NCBI RefSeq assembly: GCF_000741695.1
Contig: NZ_JGZK01000003.1
Coordinates: forward strand, 248,001-312,000
DNA: 64,000 bases
Origin: Bifidobacterium reuteri DSM 23975
Lineage (GTDB): Bacteria > Actinomycetota > Actinomycetes > Actinomycetales > Bifidobacteriaceae
Direction: 5' to 3'
The position numbers and the translations under genes are program-made. Shown here one piece after another: positions 55,964 through 64,000 of this stretch; within the stretch, counting starts at the first letter, position 1; the number at the start of each line of letters is the position of its first letter. The notes beneath the pieces were generated by a model. It worked only from the letters and a program-made list of their open reading frames with translations. It was not told the origin of the DNA and did not search any database.

Positions 55964-56842
55964 TCAGTAGACGGTGAAGCCGTGGTCCTTGAACTGGTTG
56001 GCCACACGTTCACGAGTCGCTGCATTCGGGCCCTTCTGATTCTCCAGCGGATATGGAATGCGCAGCTCGTGCCACTTCGGACGGCCGAGCTGATGGAAGC
56101 CGAGCACGTCGATGTGTTCCACGGCGTCGCCGAAGGTCTCGCAGATCCGGGCCACTTTCTCGACGTTCTCCTCGGAGTCGGTCAGACCTGGAACCAGCAC
56201 AAACCGCACCCAGATCTTCTTGCCCGCCTTGGCGAGTCGCTGGCCGAAGTCGATGGTGGGTTGCAATGTACCGCCGGTGACCTTGTGATAGGTCTCCTCA
56301 TCGCCGGATTTCACGTCGAGCAGGCACAGGTCGATGTCTTCGAGCATCTCATCGGTGTAGTTGGTGTTCAGGAACCCGGAGGTGTCAAGACAGGTGTGCA
56401 CGCCCATCTCCTTGGCTGCATGGAAGACGCGCGAGACGAACGCCGGCTGCATCATCGACTCGCCACCGGAGAAGGTGATGCCGCCATGGGTCGCTTTGAA
56501 CAGGTCCTTGTACCGATCCACTTTTTTGATCATGGCATCCAGATAGACAGGCTTGCCGTCACGCATCTTCCAAGTATCCGGGTTCTGGCAGTACTGACAG
56601 CGCAGTGGGCAGCCGGACATGAACACGGTCATGCGGGTTCCCGGTCCATCCACGGAGGTGTTGATGTCCCACGAATGAACGAAACCGATATCCCCTGATT
56701 TAAGCGCCTTGATACGGTCACGCCGGTCGAGTCCGATCGGTGATTCAAAGCCGGATAGGCCTCCCATCAGCGTCTGGGAGGCATAGGTCTTGGATTCACG
56801 CAGCATGTGGCGCGTGGTGGTGCGGAACTGGTCTCCGGGCAT
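55964..56842 (-). CDS. pflA: Pyruvate formate-lyase activating enzyme
   Basis: A 292-residue radical SAM enzyme. The cluster motif is CPLRCQYCQNPDTW, with the glycine-rich GGITFSGGESMMQ region. It installs the glycyl radical on PflB anaerobically. The N-terminus is ~45 residues longer than E. coli PflA. ATG 56842 has AGGAGG six bases upstream; ATG 56845 is also possible. It lies 248 bp downstream of pflB behind a hairpin, so expression may be reduced relative to pflB. Confidence 0.96.
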   Translation of the reverse strand: MPGDQFRTTTRHMLRESKTYASQTLMGGLSGFESPIGLDRRDRIKALKSGDIGFVHSWDINTSVDGPGTRMTVFMSGCPLRCQYCQNPDTWKMRDGKPVYLDAMIKKVDRYKDLFKATHGGITFSGGESMMQPAFVSRVFHAAKEMGVHTCLDTSGFLNTNYTDEMLEDIDLCLLDVKSGDEETYHKVTGGTLQPTIDFGQRLAKAGKKIWVRFVLVPGLTDSEENVEKVARICETFGDAVEHIDVLGFHQLGRPKWHELRIPYPLENQKGPNAATRERVANQFKDHGFTVY

Positions 56843-57029
56843 CATTGTCCTCCTGTTCCTTGAAAAAGATGCGAGAGTCTATTGCGAGAGCCTATTGAGT
56901 TCTTACAGGTTGGGGGTTCTTGTTCATCGAGTTGGCATCGGGAAACCCCATCCGCATGCCGACGTTTCTTCCCTTCACTGTTGTCGTGACGCCCTCGCCC
57001 CTGAGGGAAGTGCAGGGGCGGGCCATAAA

Positions 57030-57057
57030 GAAGGGGTGGGACTTCGCCCACCCCTTC
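57030..57057 (-). terminator. Hairpin between pflB and pflA
   Basis: Perfect 11-bp stem GAAGGGGTGGG / CCCACCCCTTC with a 6-base ACTTCG loop, 36 bp beyond the pflB stop; short T-rich flank on the minus strand. It likely attenuates read-through into pflA. Confidence 0.8.
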
Positions 57058-57093
57058 ATTGCTCTACCGTGTTACCGGTGGTGTCACCTCGAA

Positions 57094-59469
57094 TCAGTCG
57101 GTGACGGCACCCTGGTGGAAGGTGCGGGAGATCACGTCGAGCTGCTGCTCCTTGGTGAGCTTGACGAAGTTCACCGCGTAGCCGGAGACGCGCACGGTCA
57201 GGTGCGGGTACTTCTCCGGGTGCTCGACGGCGTCCTCCATGGTCTCCTTGCGCAGCACGTTGATGTTGGCGTGGTAGAGACCGTGGCCGTTGCCGGCGTC
57301 GAGGATGCCGACCAGGTTGCCGATGCGCTCGTCCTCGTCGCGGCCGAGGCCATCGGGGGTGATGGTGTTGGTCAGCGAGATGCCGTCAAGGGCGTCGTTG
57401 TAGTCGATCTTGCCGACGGAGAACATGGACGGCAGCATGCCGTGGGAGTCCATGCCGTTCTCCGGGTTGGCGCCCGGAGCGTACGGGGTGCCCTTCTTGT
57501 GGCCGGACGGGAAGGAACCGGTGTTCTTGCCGTACTCCACGTTGGAGGTGATGGTCAGAATGGACTGGGTCGGGACGGCGCCACGGTAGACGGGCAGGCG
57601 CTTGACCTGGCCCATCACAGTGGAGACGACCCACTTGGCGATGTCATCGGCGCGATCATCGTCGTTGCCGTAGATCGGGAACTCGCCGTCGGTGCGGTAG
57701 CCCACGACCAGATCGTCATCGGCGCCTTCGACGTACTCGTACTCGTGGCCTTCGAGGTTCTTGGCCTCGGCGTTGGTGATCGGGTAGACCTTGGCGTACT
57801 TGATGGCGGCCAGGGAGTCGGCGGCGATGGACAGACCGGACATGCCGCAACCGAGGGTGCGGTACACCTCCTTGTCGTGCAGGGCCATCTCGATGGACTC
57901 GTAGGCGTACTTATCGTGCATGTAGTGGATGATGTTCAGCGCCATGACGTAGGTCTCGGACAGCCATTCGAGGGCCTTCTCGTAGTTGTTCTTGACCTTC
58001 TCGTAATCCAAGGAGCCGTCGGCCTCGGGCTTGATCGGGTCGATGACGCCCTTGTCGATGACCTGCATGCCTGTCATCTCGTCGCGGCCGCCGTTGATGG
58101 CGTACAGCAGGGCCTTGGCGGAGTTCACGCGGGCGGCGAAGAACTGCATCTGCTTGCCCACACGCATCGGGGAGACGCAGCATGCGATGGCGGCGTCGTC
58201 GCCCCAGTGGGAGCGAATCTCCTTGTCGGACTCGTACTGGATGGCCGAGGTGTCGATGGAGATCTTGGCACAGAAGCGCTTGTAGCCTTCCGGCAGCTTC
58301 GGATCCCAGAAGATGGTGATGTTCGGCTCCGGGCCAGGTCCAAGGTGCTCGAGGGTCAGGGTGTTGAGCAGACGGAAGGACGTCTTGGTGACCAGTGGGC
58401 GTCCGTCATCGCCGAAACCGGCATCGGACCAGGTCGCCCAGTACGGGTCACCGGAGAAGATGTTGTCGTAGTCCTTGGTACGCAGGAAGCGCACGATGCG
58501 CAGCTTCATGACGATGTTGTCGATGAGCTCCTGGGCGTCGGTCTCGGTGATCTTGCCGGCCTTGAGGTCGCGCTCGATGAAGCAGTCGAGGAAGGCGGAG
58601 TTGCGGCCGAAGGACATGGCGGCGCCATCCTGGGACTTGATGGAGGCCAGGTAGCCCATGTAGGTCCACTGCACGGCTTCCTGAGCGTTCTGAGCCGGAC
58701 GGGACAGGTCGAGGCCGTACTCGTTGCCGAGGTTGATGAGCTTCTTCAGGGCCTTGATCTGCTCGTCGTGCTCCTCGCGGAAGCGGATCCAGTGCTCGAT
58801 CTCCGGCTCGGTGAAGTCGTTGCGGTACGGCACGGAGTCCTTGTCACGCTTCTTGAAGGCGATCAGCTTGTTGACGCCGTACAGGGCCACACGACGGTAG
58901 TCGCCGATGATGCGGCCACGGCCGTAGGCATCCGGCAGGCCGGTGAGGATCTTGTTGTGGCGGGCGACCTTGATCTGCTTGGTGTAGACGCCGAAGACGC
59001 CGTCGTTGTGGGTCTTGCGGTACTTGGTGAAGATCTTCTTGATCTCCGGGTCCGGCTCCTTGCCGGCTTCCTTGATGGCCTGCTCGACCATGCGCCAACC
59101 GCCGTTCGGCATCATGGCGCGCTTGCACGGGACGTCGGTCTGCAGACCGACGATCACATTGTCGATCTCCGGGGACTCGATGTAGCCGGCCGGGAAGGCG
59201 TCGATGTCGGCCGGGGTGTGGGTATCCACGTCGTAGACGCGCTGCTTGCGCTCCACGGCCAGATAGTTGTCATCAAGGTACTTCCACAGATGCTTGGTCT
59301 TCTCGGTGGCGGGGGCCAGGAACGATTCGTCGCCCTCGTACGGGGTGTAGTTCTTCTGGATGAAGTCGCGGACGTCAATGTCCTTCTGCCAATTGCCTTC
59401 GGCGAAGCCATCCCACGCCTTGGCCTCGAGCTCCTCCTGGAAGACAGCGGCATTCTCTACTGCGGTCAT
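57094..59469 (-). CDS. pflB: Formate acetyltransferase (pyruvate formate-lyase)
   Basis: A 791-residue glycyl-radical enzyme. The catalytic cysteine pair lies in [12 protein letters not shown] and the radical glycine in [11 protein letters not shown]. It splits pyruvate with CoA into acetyl-CoA and formate, which redirects carbon and saves NADH after the bifid shunt. AAAGGAG precedes the ATG at 59469. A GTGA-N6-TCAC palindrome at 59563-59578 lies about 95 bp upstream and may bind a Crp/Fnr-type regulator. Confidence 0.98.
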   Translation of the reverse strand: MTAVENAAVFQEELEAKAWDGFAEGNWQKDIDVRDFIQKNYTPYEGDESFLAPATEKTKHLWKYLDDNYLAVERKQRVYDVDTHTPADIDAFPAGYIESPEIDNVIVGLQTDVPCKRAMMPNGGWRMVEQAIKEAGKEPDPEIKKIFTKYRKTHNDGVFGVYTKQIKVARHNKILTGLPDAYGRGRIIGDYRRVALYGVNKLIAFKKRDKDSVPYRNDFTEPEIEHWIRFREEHDEQIKALKKLINLGNEYGLDLSRPAQNAQEAVQWTYMGYLASIKSQDGAAMSFGRNSAFLDCFIERDLKAGKITETDAQELIDNIVMKLRIVRFLRTKDYDNIFSGDPYWATWSDAGFGDDGRPLVTKTSFRLLNTLTLEHLGPGPEPNITIFWDPKLPEGYKRFCAKISIDTSAIQYESDKEIRSHWGDDAAIACCVSPMRVGKQMQFFAARVNSAKALLYAINGGRDEMTGMQVIDKGVIDPIKPEADGSLDYEKVKNNYEKALEWLSETYVMALNIIHYMHDKYAYESIEMALHDKEVYRTLGCGMSGLSIAADSLAAIKYAKVYPITNAEAKNLEGHEYEYVEGADDDLVVGYRTDGEFPIYGNDDDRADDIAKWVVSTVMGQVKRLPVYRGAVPTQSILTITSNVEYGKNTGSFPSGHKKGTPYAPGANPENGMDSHGMLPSMFSVGKIDYNDALDGISLTNTITPDGLGRDEDERIGNLVGILDAGNGHGLYHANINVLRKETMEDAVEHPEKYPHLTVRVSGYAVNFVKLTKEQQLDVISRTFHQGAVTD

Positions 59470-59562
59470 GTCACTCCTTTAATGGGGTTGCGGTTTCGCA
59501 TCTTCACGGAACCATTAATGCTCAGTGTAGTTTGCACATTCTTATGAAAGGCTGAATTCATG

Positions 59563-59578
59563 CGTGAGCTATCTCACA
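59563..59578 (-). promoter_or_regulatory. Crp/Fnr-like palindrome upstream of pflB
   Basis: CGTGAGCTATCTCACA fits TGTGANNTANNTCACA, the actinobacterial Crp/GlxR consensus, with one mismatch. A second dyad TCACTTGTGA follows at 59580-59589. Position about 95-110 bp from the pflB start is suitable for control of transcription. Confidence 0.5.
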
Positions 59579-59652
59579 TTCACTTGTGAGCGTTATCATT
59601 CCAACGCCTTTGGGCCGGTCCAACATGTCCGCGAGATGCCAACACCTACGAA

Positions 59653-59686
59653 AAACGCTCATGGCGGTATGTATCCATGAGCGTTT
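59653..59686 (-). terminator. Hairpin between pflB promoter and the SPOR-like gene
   Basis: Perfect 12-bp arms 59653-59664 and 59675-59686 (AAACGCTCATGG and complement). The minus strand continues into TT, making a run of five T, so it ends leftward transcripts arriving from the nadE-SPOR side. The stretch 59687-59880 shows no gene. Confidence 0.75.
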
Positions 59687-59880
59687 ATTCACTATGCGGA
59701 CATGTTGCGGCCACTGGCGTCCTATGCTGATAGTTCGTGGATGAAACACCTAGCCCATCATCCTGCTCTGCTGGAAAACTCGTCCTGCAATTGCCACATA
59801 AATGCGCCGGAGCAGCCACAGGCGGACCGAATCCGCCCCAGCCCCTCCGGCGCCTCTCACAGCCTCGCGCCCCCGTGGAA

Positions 59881-60081
59881 TCAGCGATGATATCCTTCAC
59901 CGCGCCAACGGCGATCCTGTTCCTCCCACTTGGCATTGCGGTCGGTCACGATATCCCAGGCGTGCTCGGCATCCTCCTTGGTCTTGTACGGGCCCATGCG
60001 CTGCTCGATCGGCGATATGGGACCGAGCTCGGCCTTGCCTTTGACCATGTTGAAATACCATTGCTTGTCGTTGTCACTCAT
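59881..60081 (-). CDS. Small SPOR-domain-like protein
   Basis: The 66-residue product reads WYFNMVKGKAELGPISPIEQ and then GPYKTKEDAEHAWDIV, the pattern of a short SPOR-like module known from actinobacterial genomes. No signal peptide is seen. AAAGGGG precedes ATG 60081. It starts 49 bp after the nadE stop and is likely the last gene of that transcript. Function not established. Confidence 0.75.
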   Translation of the reverse strand: MSDNDKQWYFNMVKGKAELGPISPIEQRMGPYKTKEDAEHAWDIVTDRNAKWEEQDRRWRGEGYHR

Positions 60082-60130
60082 GGCGTCCCCTTTCTACCCG
60101 CATATCGAAATACCGCATATCCACGGTACA

Positions 60131-61828
60131 TCACTCGCGGAAGGCGTTGGTGACAGGCAGACGCCGGTCGCGTCCGAAGGCGAGAGCGGTGACCTTGGGA
60201 CCAAGCGGATACTGACGCCGCTTCCATTCGGCGCGGTCCACCAGACGCATCACGGTGTCGACCGTGGTCTCATCGAACCCGTCCGCCAGCAGGTCGGCAC
60301 GGCCATGCGCATGTTCGATGTACGCGGCGAGCACCTTGTCGAGCAGAGCGTATTCGGGCAGGGAATCGGAATCCTTCTGGCCGGGGCGCAACTCGGCCGA
60401 TGGGGCCTTCTCGATGGACGCGACCGGAATCATCACGCCGTTCTTCAGCGGCACTCCCGCGTTGCCCTCCTCGTTGCCCACGATCTTCAGCCCGCCGATG
60501 CCCACGCCGGCCGCCGCGGCGCGATTGCGCCAACGGCTGACTTCCCAGACACGCGTCTTCAGCAGATCCTTGATGGGCGCATAGCCGCCCACGGCGTCGC
60601 CATAGATGGTCGAGTACCCGCAGGCGAGCTCCGACTTGTTGCCAGTCGCCACTGCGAGCAGTCCACGTGAATTGGAACTGGCCATCACAATGACACCGCG
60701 GATGCGAGCCTGGAGGTTCTCGGCGGACACGCCATCGAGATGCAATTGCTGCTGGTATGCGTTGAACAATGGCTCGATGGGCTGCACCTCATAATGGGCG
60801 CCGATGTTCTTCGCCAGTTCGGCGGCGTCGTCCTTGGATCCGTCTGAGGAGTACATCGATGGCATGGAGATGCCCCACACGTTCTCCCCGCCGCAGGCGT
60901 CGGCGGCCATCGCGGCCACCAGCGCGGAATCGATGCCGCCGGACAGGCCCAGCGTGACGCCGGTGAAATGGTTCTTGGCCATGTAGTCCTTGAGACCGAG
61001 CACACAAGCGGTGTAGATCTCCTCGTCCGGATCGGGAAGGTCGGCGATGGACGCCTTCGTCTGATGGCTCGCTTGCGAGTCGAAATCCCAGAAGGTCAGA
61101 TTCTCCATGAACATCGGGCTGCGCTCGATCAGGGTGCCGTCGGCATCCACCACAAAGCTGCCGCCGTCGAACACGAGGTCGTCCTGACCGCCGACCTGGT
61201 TGAGGTAGATGACCGGCGCCTTGACCTCCGCGGCACGACGCTGCGCGAGTTCGAGACGGGTGTGGGTTTTGCCCTCCTCATACGGCGAGCCATTGATGGT
61301 GAGCAGCAGATCGATACCCTTGCCTGCCAGATCGGCCACCGGTCCGCCATCCTGCCAGATGTCCTCGCAGATGGCCACGCCGATGGTGGCGCCGTTCACG
61401 TCCAGAGTGAGGGAGCGATCGCCCGACGAGAAGATGCGGAATTCGTCGAAGACGCCGTAGTTGGGCAGGAAATGCTTGTCATAGCCGGCCCAGACCACGC
61501 CCTCATGCAGTACGACCAGTCGATTGCGCGGCTTGCTCGTGGCATGGTCAGTGCCGACGGTGCCCACGACCACGAACAGGCCGCCCAGACCTTCCTGGGC
61601 GAGCTGTTCGGCAAGTTCATTGGCCTTGACCCATGCGGCCTGTCGGAACGTGCGGCGCAGTGCCAAGTCCTCAATCGGGTAGCCGGTAAGAGTCATCTCC
61701 GGGAATACGACCACTTGGGCGTCGCCTGCGGCGGCCTTACGGGAGTAGTCGAGCACCTTGGCGGCATTGGCGTCAAGCGCGCCGACGCAGGTGTCAATCT
61801 GGGCGAGTGCAAAACGAAGCTGTGTCAT
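60131..61828 (-). CDS. nadE: Glutamine-dependent NAD+ synthetase
   Basis: A 565-residue two-domain enzyme. The N-terminal nitrilase-type amidase has Glu in VVFPEMTLTGYP, Lys in YDKHFLPNYGVFD and the nucleophile Cys in VAICEDIWQDGG. The C-terminal synthetase has the pyrophosphatase P-loop GLSGGIDSALVAA. It converts nicotinate adenine dinucleotide to NAD+. ATG 61828 has GGAG upstream. It follows the M20 peptidase gene by 32 bp. Confidence 0.96.
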   Translation of the reverse strand: MTQLRFALAQIDTCVGALDANAAKVLDYSRKAAAGDAQVVVFPEMTLTGYPIEDLALRRTFRQAAWVKANELAEQLAQEGLGGLFVVVGTVGTDHATSKPRNRLVVLHEGVVWAGYDKHFLPNYGVFDEFRIFSSGDRSLTLDVNGATIGVAICEDIWQDGGPVADLAGKGIDLLLTINGSPYEEGKTHTRLELAQRRAAEVKAPVIYLNQVGGQDDLVFDGGSFVVDADGTLIERSPMFMENLTFWDFDSQASHQTKASIADLPDPDEEIYTACVLGLKDYMAKNHFTGVTLGLSGGIDSALVAAMAADACGGENVWGISMPSMYSSDGSKDDAAELAKNIGAHYEVQPIEPLFNAYQQQLHLDGVSAENLQARIRGVIVMASSNSRGLLAVATGNKSELACGYSTIYGDAVGGYAPIKDLLKTRVWEVSRWRNRAAAAGVGIGGLKIVGNEEGNAGVPLKNGVMIPVASIEKAPSAELRPGQKDSDSLPEYALLDKVLAAYIEHAHGRADLLADGFDETTVDTVMRLVDRAEWKRRQYPLGPKVTALAFGRDRRLPVTNAFRE

Positions 61829-61860
61829 GGTTCTCCAGTGTAGCGCCGGCACCGCTCAGC

Positions 61861-63012
61861 TCAGCGCAGCTTTTCGATCACGCGCAAGGCGGCGTTGACG
61901 TAGAAGTTCACAAAGGTCGGGATCGCTTCATCCAAGCCGATGAAGTGCGGGCTGTGCCAGTCGGCGCAGCCTTCCTGACCATTCGAACCCACGAACGCGA
62001 ACACCAGACGGGTGACTTTGCCGAATTCGCAGAAGTCCTCCCCCGCCATGGATTGACGAATCGGCTCAAGCTGGGCGTACTCGTGCACATCGGCTGCCAC
62101 GGCCTTGGCCAGGTCGGGGTCGGAGACGAGCGGATCCTGGAAATCGTCCCAATCCACATCGGCTTTGATATCGTACGCCTCGGCGGTGTGATGGACGATC
62201 TCCTTGAATCGACGTCCCACCAGCTCGCCATCCTCCTTGTGGAAGTACCGGACCGTGCCTTGGAACCCGGCCTCGGCAGGCACCACGTTCCACACATCGC
62301 CTCCGTGCACTGCGGTCACCGAAAGCACCAGCGGATGGAATGGCGTCACATTGCGGCTCACGATGGTCTGCAGGCTCAGGATCATGCTGGCCAATGCCTC
62401 GAGCGGACCGGTGCCCTTGTATGGGTATCCGGCGTGGGTGCCCTGTGCGTGCAGATTCACATGGAACTTCACGCAACCGGCCATCATGGGCTCGGTGCCG
62501 ATGGCCAGCTGGCCGGGCGCATAGTTCGGATTGTTATGCGTGCCGATGATGGCGTCCACATCATCCACGAGACCGGCATCGATCACCGCGCGGGCTCCCC
62601 GACCGGTCTCCTCGCTGGGCTGGAAGACGATCTTGATCGAACCGGCGAACCGGTCGCGATGCTCGGCGAGCCAGAAGGCTGCGCCGAGCAGGCCGGTCAT
62701 ATGCAGATCATGGCCGCACGCATGCATCACGCCTGCATTGACCGAGGCGAAGTCCAGTCCTGAGGCTTCGGCGACCGGCAATCCGTCGATGTCGGCCCTC
62801 AGCGCGATACGCGGTCCCGGACCGGCTTCACCTTGGATTAGTCCCACGACACCGGTCTCCATCGGATTCTCGAGGACCTCGATGCCATGGCTCTTGAGCT
62901 GATCAGCCAGATAGATGGAAGTGTCGTATTCCTTGAATCCGAGCTCGGGATGGGCGTGCAGATAGTGACGGATGGTGACGAGTTCGGGATCGATCTCAAT
63001 GTGTTCACTCAT
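61861..63012 (-). CDS. M20 family amidohydrolase/peptidase
   Basis: A 383-residue metal hydrolase of the hippuricase/IAA-amino acid hydrolase group. Metal ligands lie in MHACGHDLHMTGLLG, FQPSEETGRGA and the C-terminal WHSPHFIG. A dimerisation domain (~185-295) is inserted. It would remove acyl groups from amino acids or dipeptides; the substrate is unknown. The ATG at 63012 lacks a clear ribosome site, and a MITE-like element begins 12 bp upstream. Confidence 0.88.
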   Translation of the reverse strand: MSEHIEIDPELVTIRHYLHAHPELGFKEYDTSIYLADQLKSHGIEVLENPMETGVVGLIQGEAGPGPRIALRADIDGLPVAEASGLDFASVNAGVMHACGHDLHMTGLLGAAFWLAEHRDRFAGSIKIVFQPSEETGRGARAVIDAGLVDDVDAIIGTHNNPNYAPGQLAIGTEPMMAGCVKFHVNLHAQGTHAGYPYKGTGPLEALASMILSLQTIVSRNVTPFHPLVLSVTAVHGGDVWNVVPAEAGFQGTVRYFHKEDGELVGRRFKEIVHHTAEAYDIKADVDWDDFQDPLVSDPDLAKAVAADVHEYAQLEPIRQSMAGEDFCEFGKVTRLVFAFVGSNGQEGCADWHSPHFIGLDEAIPTFVNFYVNAALRVIEKLR

Positions 63013-63024
63013 AGTTGCCGATTC

Positions 63025-63148
63025 TAGTGGTCCGTCTCACACAATTAATTGAGGGATTCAGCTTGTTCTCTCCCCCAGTCAGCTTCGCTGACAGCCCCCT
63101 CGTCAGAGGGGGCCAACACCACTCAACCAATTACGAGACGGACCACTA
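63025..63148. mobile_element. MITE-like repeat, copy B
   Basis: A 124-bp element with near-perfect terminal inverted repeats (both ends TAGTGGTCCGTCTC) and the same core as copy A (two differences in 70). Internal hairpins GTCAGC-TTC-GCTGAC and CCCCCTC-GTCA-GAGGGGG. It occupies the 5' region of the M20 peptidase gene. Confidence 0.8.
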
Positions 63149-63193
63149 ATGATGTCATATGTTCTGTAATGTCTCATAGTTGTTGGTGAAACA

Positions 63194-63221
63194 GCGGGCG
63201 AATCGTCAATCAAACGCCCGC
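63194..63221 (-). terminator. Terminator hairpin after metI
   Basis: GCGGGCG and CGCCCGC arms (63194-63200, 63215-63221) with a 14-base loop, 80 bp beyond the metI stop; the minus-strand flank has TGTTT. Confidence 0.6.
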
Positions 63222-63300
63222 CGTCTCACAACAGCGCGCCGCGGGTTATCCGCCCACAGCATTGCTGCACGCCGTTTCAGCCGAAATTCGCCGACTACGG

Positions 63301-63987
63301 TCATTGCTGGCGCTTGAGCAGTCGCTTGGCGATGGCGTTGGCGATGCCCTGCACCACCTGAACCAGCACGATCATGATGACCACGGCGGTCCAGGTCACG
63401 GTCTGATCGAACTTCTGGTAGCCATAGGCGATGGCGAAGTTACCCAGACCGCCGCCGCCGATGTATCCGGCCATCGCGGACATGTCGAGGACGCCGATGA
63501 ACAGGAAGGCGTAGGCCAGGATGAGCGGGGCCAAAGCCTCGGGAATGAGCACCGTGCGGATGATGGTGAGCTTGCTGGCACCCATCGAACGCGCGGCTTC
63601 GATCATGCCCGGATCGACCGGCACCAGGTTCTGCTCCACCAGACGCGAGGTGGCGAAAGTGCACATCACCACCATCGGGAAGATGGCCGCCACGGTGCCT
63701 ATCGACGTGCCGACCACCACGATGGTGAGCGGCTGCATGGCCGCGAGGAAGATGATGAACGGAATGGGACGCACGATGTTGACGATGACGTCCAGGATGC
63801 GGTAGACCACAGCGTTCTCGAACAGGTTGCCGGGGCGGGTGCCGTAGAGCACCACGCCGAGGATGAGTCCGAGGAATCCGCCCACCACCAGGGTGATGAG
63901 CACCATGGTGAGCGTCTGGCCGATGGACTGGAACAGCAGTGGCTTGAGAACGTTCCAGTCGCTGTTGGAATTGGCGAGGGTGATCAT
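63301..63987 (-). CDS. metI: D/L-methionine ABC transporter permease
   Basis: A 228-residue permease with five membrane segments. The coupling helix region EAARSMGASKLTIIRTVLIPEA and the segment IGGGGLGNFAIAYGYQKFD are diagnostic of MetI-type transporters that import methionine with MetN and MetQ. AAGGAG precedes ATG 63987. The partner ATPase gene would be to the right of this window. Confidence 0.93.
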   Translation of the reverse strand: MITLANSNSDWNVLKPLLFQSIGQTLTMVLITLVVGGFLGLILGVVLYGTRPGNLFENAVVYRILDVIVNIVRPIPFIIFLAAMQPLTIVVVGTSIGTVAAIFPMVVMCTFATSRLVEQNLVPVDPGMIEAARSMGASKLTIIRTVLIPEALAPLILAYAFLFIGVLDMSAMAGYIGGGGLGNFAIAYGYQKFDQTVTWTAVVIMIVLVQVVQGIANAIAKRLLKRQQ

Positions 63988-64000
63988 GCCTGTGCTCCTT

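Noticed and set aside
56920-59547. 875-codon open frame antisense to pflB
   Set aside because: It is the mirror of a highly conserved gene with strong codon bias; its product is a Val/Asp/Gly/His-rich string with no domain, and it has no ribosome site.
59687-59880. Structured non-coding RNA (SRP, 6S or tmRNA-like)
   Set aside because: The GC-rich stretch can pair with itself but shows none of the conserved motifs of those RNAs.

Overview
The window is high-GC actinobacterial DNA. Its gene content points to Bifidobacterium: a pyruvate formate-lyase/activase pair, trigger factor near clpP1-clpP2-clpX, a DUF3000-RNase D pair, yraN-comM-dprA, and no respiratory genes beyond two soluble succinate dehydrogenase-like subunits. 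The genus is inferred from gene families and order; no species marker was identified.

Layout. 1-7.5 kb is housekeeping: a DEDDh exonuclease fragment, dtd, an MFS exporter, ychF, proC and a prolyl aminopeptidase. 7.5-15 kb is a two-component system with an unusual double-length kinase, followed by a convergent MacB-type ABC exporter. Both units share a promoter-proximal 16-mer and a repeated TCATCCYTG motif. 15-18 kb holds divergent metY and pdxY. 17.9-28.1 kb is the most unusual region: a NarL-type regulator and kinase, five divergent exported paralogs (four lipoproteins and one membrane-anchored) with patterned cysteines, and a MacA/MacB-like exporter made of adaptor, ATPase and permease. 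It looks like a dedicated cell-envelope response or export/immunity system without a recognised name. 28.2-35.8 kb holds a DnaA-box cluster, yraN-comM-dprA, sdhAB-like genes without membrane anchors, and an O-methyltransferase. 35.8-43 kb holds a LOG-family gene overlapping nhaA, malY/patB, two identical tRNA-Arg genes, clpX, clpP2 and clpP1. 43.1-50.5 kb is a type I restriction-modification locus. hsdM carries two compensating one-base shifts, and hsdS and hsdR are separated by a lower-GC insert holding a truncated DUF4160 gene, a DUF2442 gene and a gene remnant. 50.5-60 kb holds a ClC channel, tig, RNase D, DUF3000, pflA and pflB. 60-64 kb holds a SPOR-like small protein, nadE, an M20 peptidase and metI.

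A small dispersed repeat with terminal inverted repeats, about 120 bp long, occurs nearly intact at 24.24 and 63.03 kb, as one end at 33.90 kb, and as diverged core copies at 52.2 kb. There is no prophage, transposase gene or CRISPR array.
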